A program made the translations under genes and the position numbers. Shown here in pieces: positions 61,501 to 64,000 of a stretch of DNA of 64,000 bases. Origin of the DNA: Pedobacter caeni. Its GTDB lineage: Bacteria; Bacteroidota; Bacteroidia; Sphingobacteriales; Sphingobacteriaceae. The stretch is taken from positions 372,001 to 436,000 of the forward strand of contig NZ_FQUQ01000004.1 of assembly GCF_900129215.1 (NCBI RefSeq), written 5' to 3'. Each line of letters begins with the position of its first letter. The stretch's first letter is position 1. The notes beneath the pieces were generated by a model. That model saw nothing but the letters and a program-made list of their open reading frames with translations, was not told where the DNA came from and ran no database searches.

Positions 61501-64000
61501 GTTCACACTTAACACCCCTGTATTGGGATCCATCAAAAGACCTGTCCCTACCTTGACACCCCCAAGAACAACAGCTGTAGCCAACGGAAGTGTATAACCT
61601 GAAGGATCTGAAGTTAATCCGGAAAGGTCCCCCAACCATATAGAAGCCTGACCTGGGAGTAAAGTCGGACTCTGAGTCGGTATGATCAGATTTTTAGAAA
61701 ATACCGCCCCATTGTCAAATATTTTTATTCCCTGAACACTTTCATTGGATCCTAAATCCACAAAATTCCGGGTAGCACTTCCTGTGCCTCCTTTACCGAT
61801 CTGAAGAACAGAAAAACCAGGTTCATACCATTGGTCGGTTTGGGCTTTGGTAATCCAGTTGCCAAAATTCCCTAAATCATTGGTAAAATGGCTCAGGTTA
61901 GTTGGTCTGTTTGTGATATCTGCCCATAAATGACCATGATCAATCTGGCTGTACCAGCCATCAGCCTGACTTTTGGTGATCCAGCTTCCATAATTGCCAA
62001 GGTCATTCGTGAACTGACTAAGACTACCAGGTTTACCGCTAATGATATCCCAGCTCACCGCTTTAAGGTACCCCTGACCTGCATGATTGCCCCAGCCAAA
62101 CGCTAAATTCCAATTGACACGTTCCGTATCAGTAATGAACCTATGAGCGGCGTCTTCCAGAATAGCCACACTATTTCCGGTCCTCACCAGAGGAGACACG
62201 AAGCTAAGCGGGCTTTCCCCTGCGGAAACAGAAACAACACCTGTTGCCGGATCGATATTAAGACCTGAACCAATCTTAATTCCTCCCAAAATTCCGGATG
62301 TAGCAATTGGCAAAAGATAGCCTCCTGTTTCATGTGTTAAGCCCGACAGGTCACCGACCCAAATTGCTGCCTGTCCGTTATTTAAAAAATCAGGTGCAAC
62401 AATCGGAACAATCAGTTTTGAGGCTTTACTAAAATCCGCAACTCCTCCATTAAATACCTTTATGCTCTCATCAGGTTTGATTTCTACTTTTGTTCCTGAG
62501 ATGTTCAGTTTTCCTGCGGCATCAATCAGAATGTCTCCGATCTTTGAGCCGGCACCAGCTGTGATTTTCCCTTCGAAAACACCTCCTGCAGCATAAAGAG
62601 TTCCATCGCGTGTTACTCTGAATTTTGCCTGATTAGCCAAACTCAGAGAAGGAGCTCCTATAAACAAAGGGAACTCCCCTTCATCTCCTACTGCAGAATA
62701 ATAGTCGCCATATCCTACCACCAGTTTTTTGGACACTACACCTCCCTTAACAGTCAGTTGACCAGGCACAGTAACACCAAAATCTATTCCCGAACTCCCA
62801 TCCCCCAGGTTGAACTTACCATCCGTAAGGTTAAAATAGTTTAATCCTGACAAAGACTTCAGCACTCCTGATGTTACCTGATCACCAATGATAAAGGTCA
62901 TTCCTTTCGTCAGTTCATGGTCTCTCCTTCCATCTTTGGCAGCATATAGAACACCGGTTTGAAAATGCCAGTATCCTGGTACTTCTTCCACCCGGATCAA
63001 CTGATCTGTGAATAACCATTCGCCAGTCAGGCTGGTCCTCGAAACTTTCGCATAGATATAATACTCTTTGGCACTGACTAGTAGGTCATTTTCAAAAGGC
63101 AGCATGTTCCAGATGAAACCCACACCCTCAATCTGCAGCTCATAATGAATCAACTGACCTGCCGATACCCTTATTTTATTCTGATCTCCAAGGTAATTCG
63201 GATGAAATACAACACCTTTCAGGGAAAAATTAGTTGCCTTGGCACCTGCTGCGAAATATAGTGTTTCGATACTGCCTGGCCTTATTTTATCCGTGAAGTA
63301 ATTGCCATCCGGATCAATCACTTTATTTTGTAACCGTCTTAAATTAACCGCATTGTTACGACTTTGTTCGATCACATTCCGTTCTGTTTGTCTGATCAGC
63401 TCTTCATGCTTAACATTATCCTTGATCAGCTGTTCAGCCAAACTATAAGAAACCGTATCACTGATGGTTGCATTGATACTTTCCGGAGAAAATATCGGAT
63501 AGGAAATAGATTGTACCCGCAGTTTTTCATCAATAACCATGTCCTCGTCCACAATTGGCAACCGGTCGCCAACCCTTATGGCATTGGTTAGACCCGATTC
63601 TTTCAGGTAAAGCGAATCTACCCCAAGTGTGAAAGAAACAGGAGGATTACTATGGTTCTTTGCATACTCAATTGTTGCATTTTTCAGCCTTAACTCTGCA
63701 TCAGAAAGATAAGTCTCCGGCATCTTTATGCCTACAAAAGTATAGCGGTCACCGATTACGACTTTTGAGTTTACATTTGGAAGCTGATAACCATTTTCCA
63801 GCTCATTCACTTTAAAAGTCACAGTTTTGCTCGTATGATCATACTTTGTGATTTCAAATTCCTGTCCGTTAAGCGCACCTGACTTAAATACGATCTTTGC
63901 CTGTCCATCAACAATGACCTCATTCAGGTTAAAATTAAGACTGGAATCCAGGACTGAGCTCAGAGAGGGGGTAGCTGTTACCGTTCCCGTTCTCTCCGGA
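58588..64000 (-). CDS. Giant modular phage tail/fibre protein, start outside window
   Basis: The frame is open to the window end, giving at least 1,803 residues; a GTG at 63822 is internal, not the start. The N-terminal part resembles tail-tip/Gp-like proteins. It is followed by a module repeated three times: SKLIVPIVAPDFLNNGQAA, then IWVGDLSGLT (and IWLGDLSGLT, IWIGNLSGI at the very C-terminus). Two FTNDLGNxGxWITK repeats and two GWYxxxxGGGIxM/RTYGxKxFY units lie further on, typical of long tail fibres. It probably binds the host surface. Confidence 0.8.
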   Translation of the reverse strand, partial: PERTGTVTATPSLSSVLDSSLNFNLNEVIVDGQAKIVFKSGALNGQEFEITKYDHTSKTVTFKVNELENGYQLPNVNSKVVIGDRYTFVGIKMPETYLSDAELRLKNATIEYAKNHSNPPVSFTLGVDSLYLKESGLTNAIRVGDRLPIVDEDMVIDEKLRVQSISYPIFSPESINATISDTVSYSLAEQLIKDNVKHEELIRQTERNVIEQSRNNAVNLRRLQNKVIDPDGNYFTDKIRPGSIETLYFAAGAKATNFSLKGVVFHPNYLGDQNKIRVSAGQLIHYELQIEGVGFIWNMLPFENDLLVSAKEYYIYAKVSRTSLTGEWLFTDQLIRVEEVPGYWHFQTGVLYAAKDGRRDHELTKGMTFIIGDQVTSGVLKSLSGLNYFNLTDGKFNLGDGSSGIDFGVTVPGQLTVKGGVVSKKLVVGYGDYYSAVGDEGEFPLFIGAPSLSLANQAKFRVTRDGTLYAAGGVFEGKITAGAGSKIGDILIDAAGKLNISGTKVEIKPDESIKVFNGGVADFSKASKLIVPIVAPDFLNNGQAAIWVGDLSGLTHETGGYLLPIATSGILGGIKIGSGLNIDPATGVVSVSAGESPLSFVSPLVRTGNSVAILEDAAHRFITDTERVNWNLAFGWGNHAGQGYLKAVSWDIISGKPGSLSQFTNDLGNYGSWITKSQADGWYSQIDHGHLWADITNRPTNLSHFTNDLGNFGNWITKAQTDQWYEPGFSVLQIGKGGTGSATRNFVDLGSNESVQGIKIFDNGAVFSKNLIIPTQSPTLLPGQASIWLGDLSGLTSDPSGYTLPLATAVVLGGVKVGTGLLMDPNTGVLSVNGDIFDLTNYYTKAQSDARYAFVGGGNASGTWGISITGNAATATTASNSILHNGWSQNFGAASGSLAGILGLSGTTASYNYYNAGTVQAFLGLGSFAYRNSINGNEINNGPGNRTFDVSVSTNLRWAYFGNSHVIADNSAGDLHANRINSAAPWVEGYPILMGFNGSSTYGVRVDSARISDVAQAVDNSGASMKFNWKGQPGQPAWMWGSNVPNDAYVYNPANFNVRGATYWAENAYASTGNNTFDAIMTIKDNVWSYTSATRIQNGLGMDKGGRYHQLNDVFGVDANTVDWNTSSFTYAVNAPYTGFLGQFGTNYGLQLNSSYDGGGQLAFRTINGDNGTRSVWRPILWNGWNIDKVQFAGGAGTSYNTANLEVFRPFESTYSPNLSFHWGGRVAAQIALGSDGVIEIRNNPGTDYESFRAKNITVFGDLTANNYAQVRGNLDVLGNSKTLGENYSGSWFRSLTSGRGWYHEVHGGGIMMNDNDWIRTYGNKGFYVQNGRLSVDGRTDIASDLAVTGSIQTNTFFKAQGYVNAVGNYEMNNTGDQILWTIGRNWIGLDNYYGLGYEYEKRSSFGHTINFAENSVVKSRISLSTGQAWFNSHVITEGNITAQGSVKSGNWFYAAGQSGLYNSTYLNGIYALSSSQWRIYSDTAEGAYLEFSGSGQNNVRGAIHGDGSNNFGLLNSAGSWSLRMDPSSNANVTGAVVAGGLVAGTRGVFGHDSGVSGSVNATNWFRSLGATGWYSQDYGGGIYMADSSYVRTYGGKVFYCDNFMLTSEGYQVNNIGAGLVGVYDATKYQAVFSMGGIYQPAKDGSSLANMYGIAWTHSNAGGQSISGLSHQALFVIAGQTASAIGEGIWTRNKMISGTGTNGGYENGAYNQGHNNIWRLGNAPEHGLAYYQNEGGIDYIGMHFGDRNVRKFSFSQWGDFSSTASVTSPVLKATAALKIPTVAPTLAPGEAAIWIGNLSGITI

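Larger units (their letters stand above)
53445..64000 (-). mobile_element. Prophage-like region, lysis and tail genes
   Basis: Minus-strand genes for an M15 endolysin, a holin-like membrane protein, a spanin-like lipoprotein, a beta-helix protein, small structural proteins and a very large tail/fibre protein lie in the order expected for the end of a phage late operon. The region continues past the window end. Its left boundary is set by the last phage-like gene; no att repeat or integrase was found here. Confidence 0.75.

Overview
The window comes from a Bacteroidota chromosome, most likely Pedobacter or a close relative in Sphingobacteriaceae. The signs are a SusC/SusD pair, CTnDOT-type tra genes, DUF4133/DUF4134 proteins, TAnnTTTG promoters, a tmRNA tag GENNYALAA and an aroB/pheA/DAHP synthase/aroA/aroC block. 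The genus is an inference from gene content.

Positions 1 to about 32,714 are the right part of an integrative conjugative element (ICE). It is cut by the window start and ends at a tyrosine integrase 182 bp from the 3' end of a tRNA-Ile(CAU) gene. From left to right it holds a transfer operon (TraI-like, TraG, TraF, two TraE-type proteins, TraD-like, a TraB/C-like protein, ParA/TraA) and relaxase genes mobB and mobA. A 5-methylcytosine methyltransferase follows, with a long second reading frame inside it, then inverted repeats and an iteron-like AT-rich array. Next come an intact and a decayed Toprim primase, two small HTH proteins, two RteC-like proteins and a Crp-type regulator. Cargo follows: MauE-type membrane protein, tiny ORF and DUF6520-like peptide on one strand; TlpA-like thioredoxin, SusC and SusD on the other. 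After it lie a nucleotidyltransferase/HEPN cluster with XRE-like regulators, a TetR regulator, small proteins and the integrase.

Positions 33,226 to 47,933 are ordinary chromosome: HAD hydrolase, DUF962 protein, catalase, proline dehydrogenase, S4 protein, aroB, then an aromatic operon (pheA, DAHP synthase-chorismate mutase, aroA, aroC). Also here are a fused 2-oxoacid dehydrogenase E1, a DUF1573 protein, an aminotransferase and ssrA. The operon starts with a consensus promoter, a 20-residue leader peptide containing YWFGYFYYF, and mutually exclusive antiterminator/terminator hairpins. This is a clear ribosome-mediated attenuator.

The 3' end of ssrA with its terminator is repeated exactly 3,600 bp downstream (47,906 and 51,506). 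The repeats flank a small AT-rich island of short secreted proteins and lipoproteins with no recombinase. From about 53,445 to the window end lies prophage-like material, all on the minus strand: lipoprotein, beta-helix protein, holin-like membrane protein, M15 endolysin, small structural proteins and a giant modular tail/fibre protein cut by the window end.
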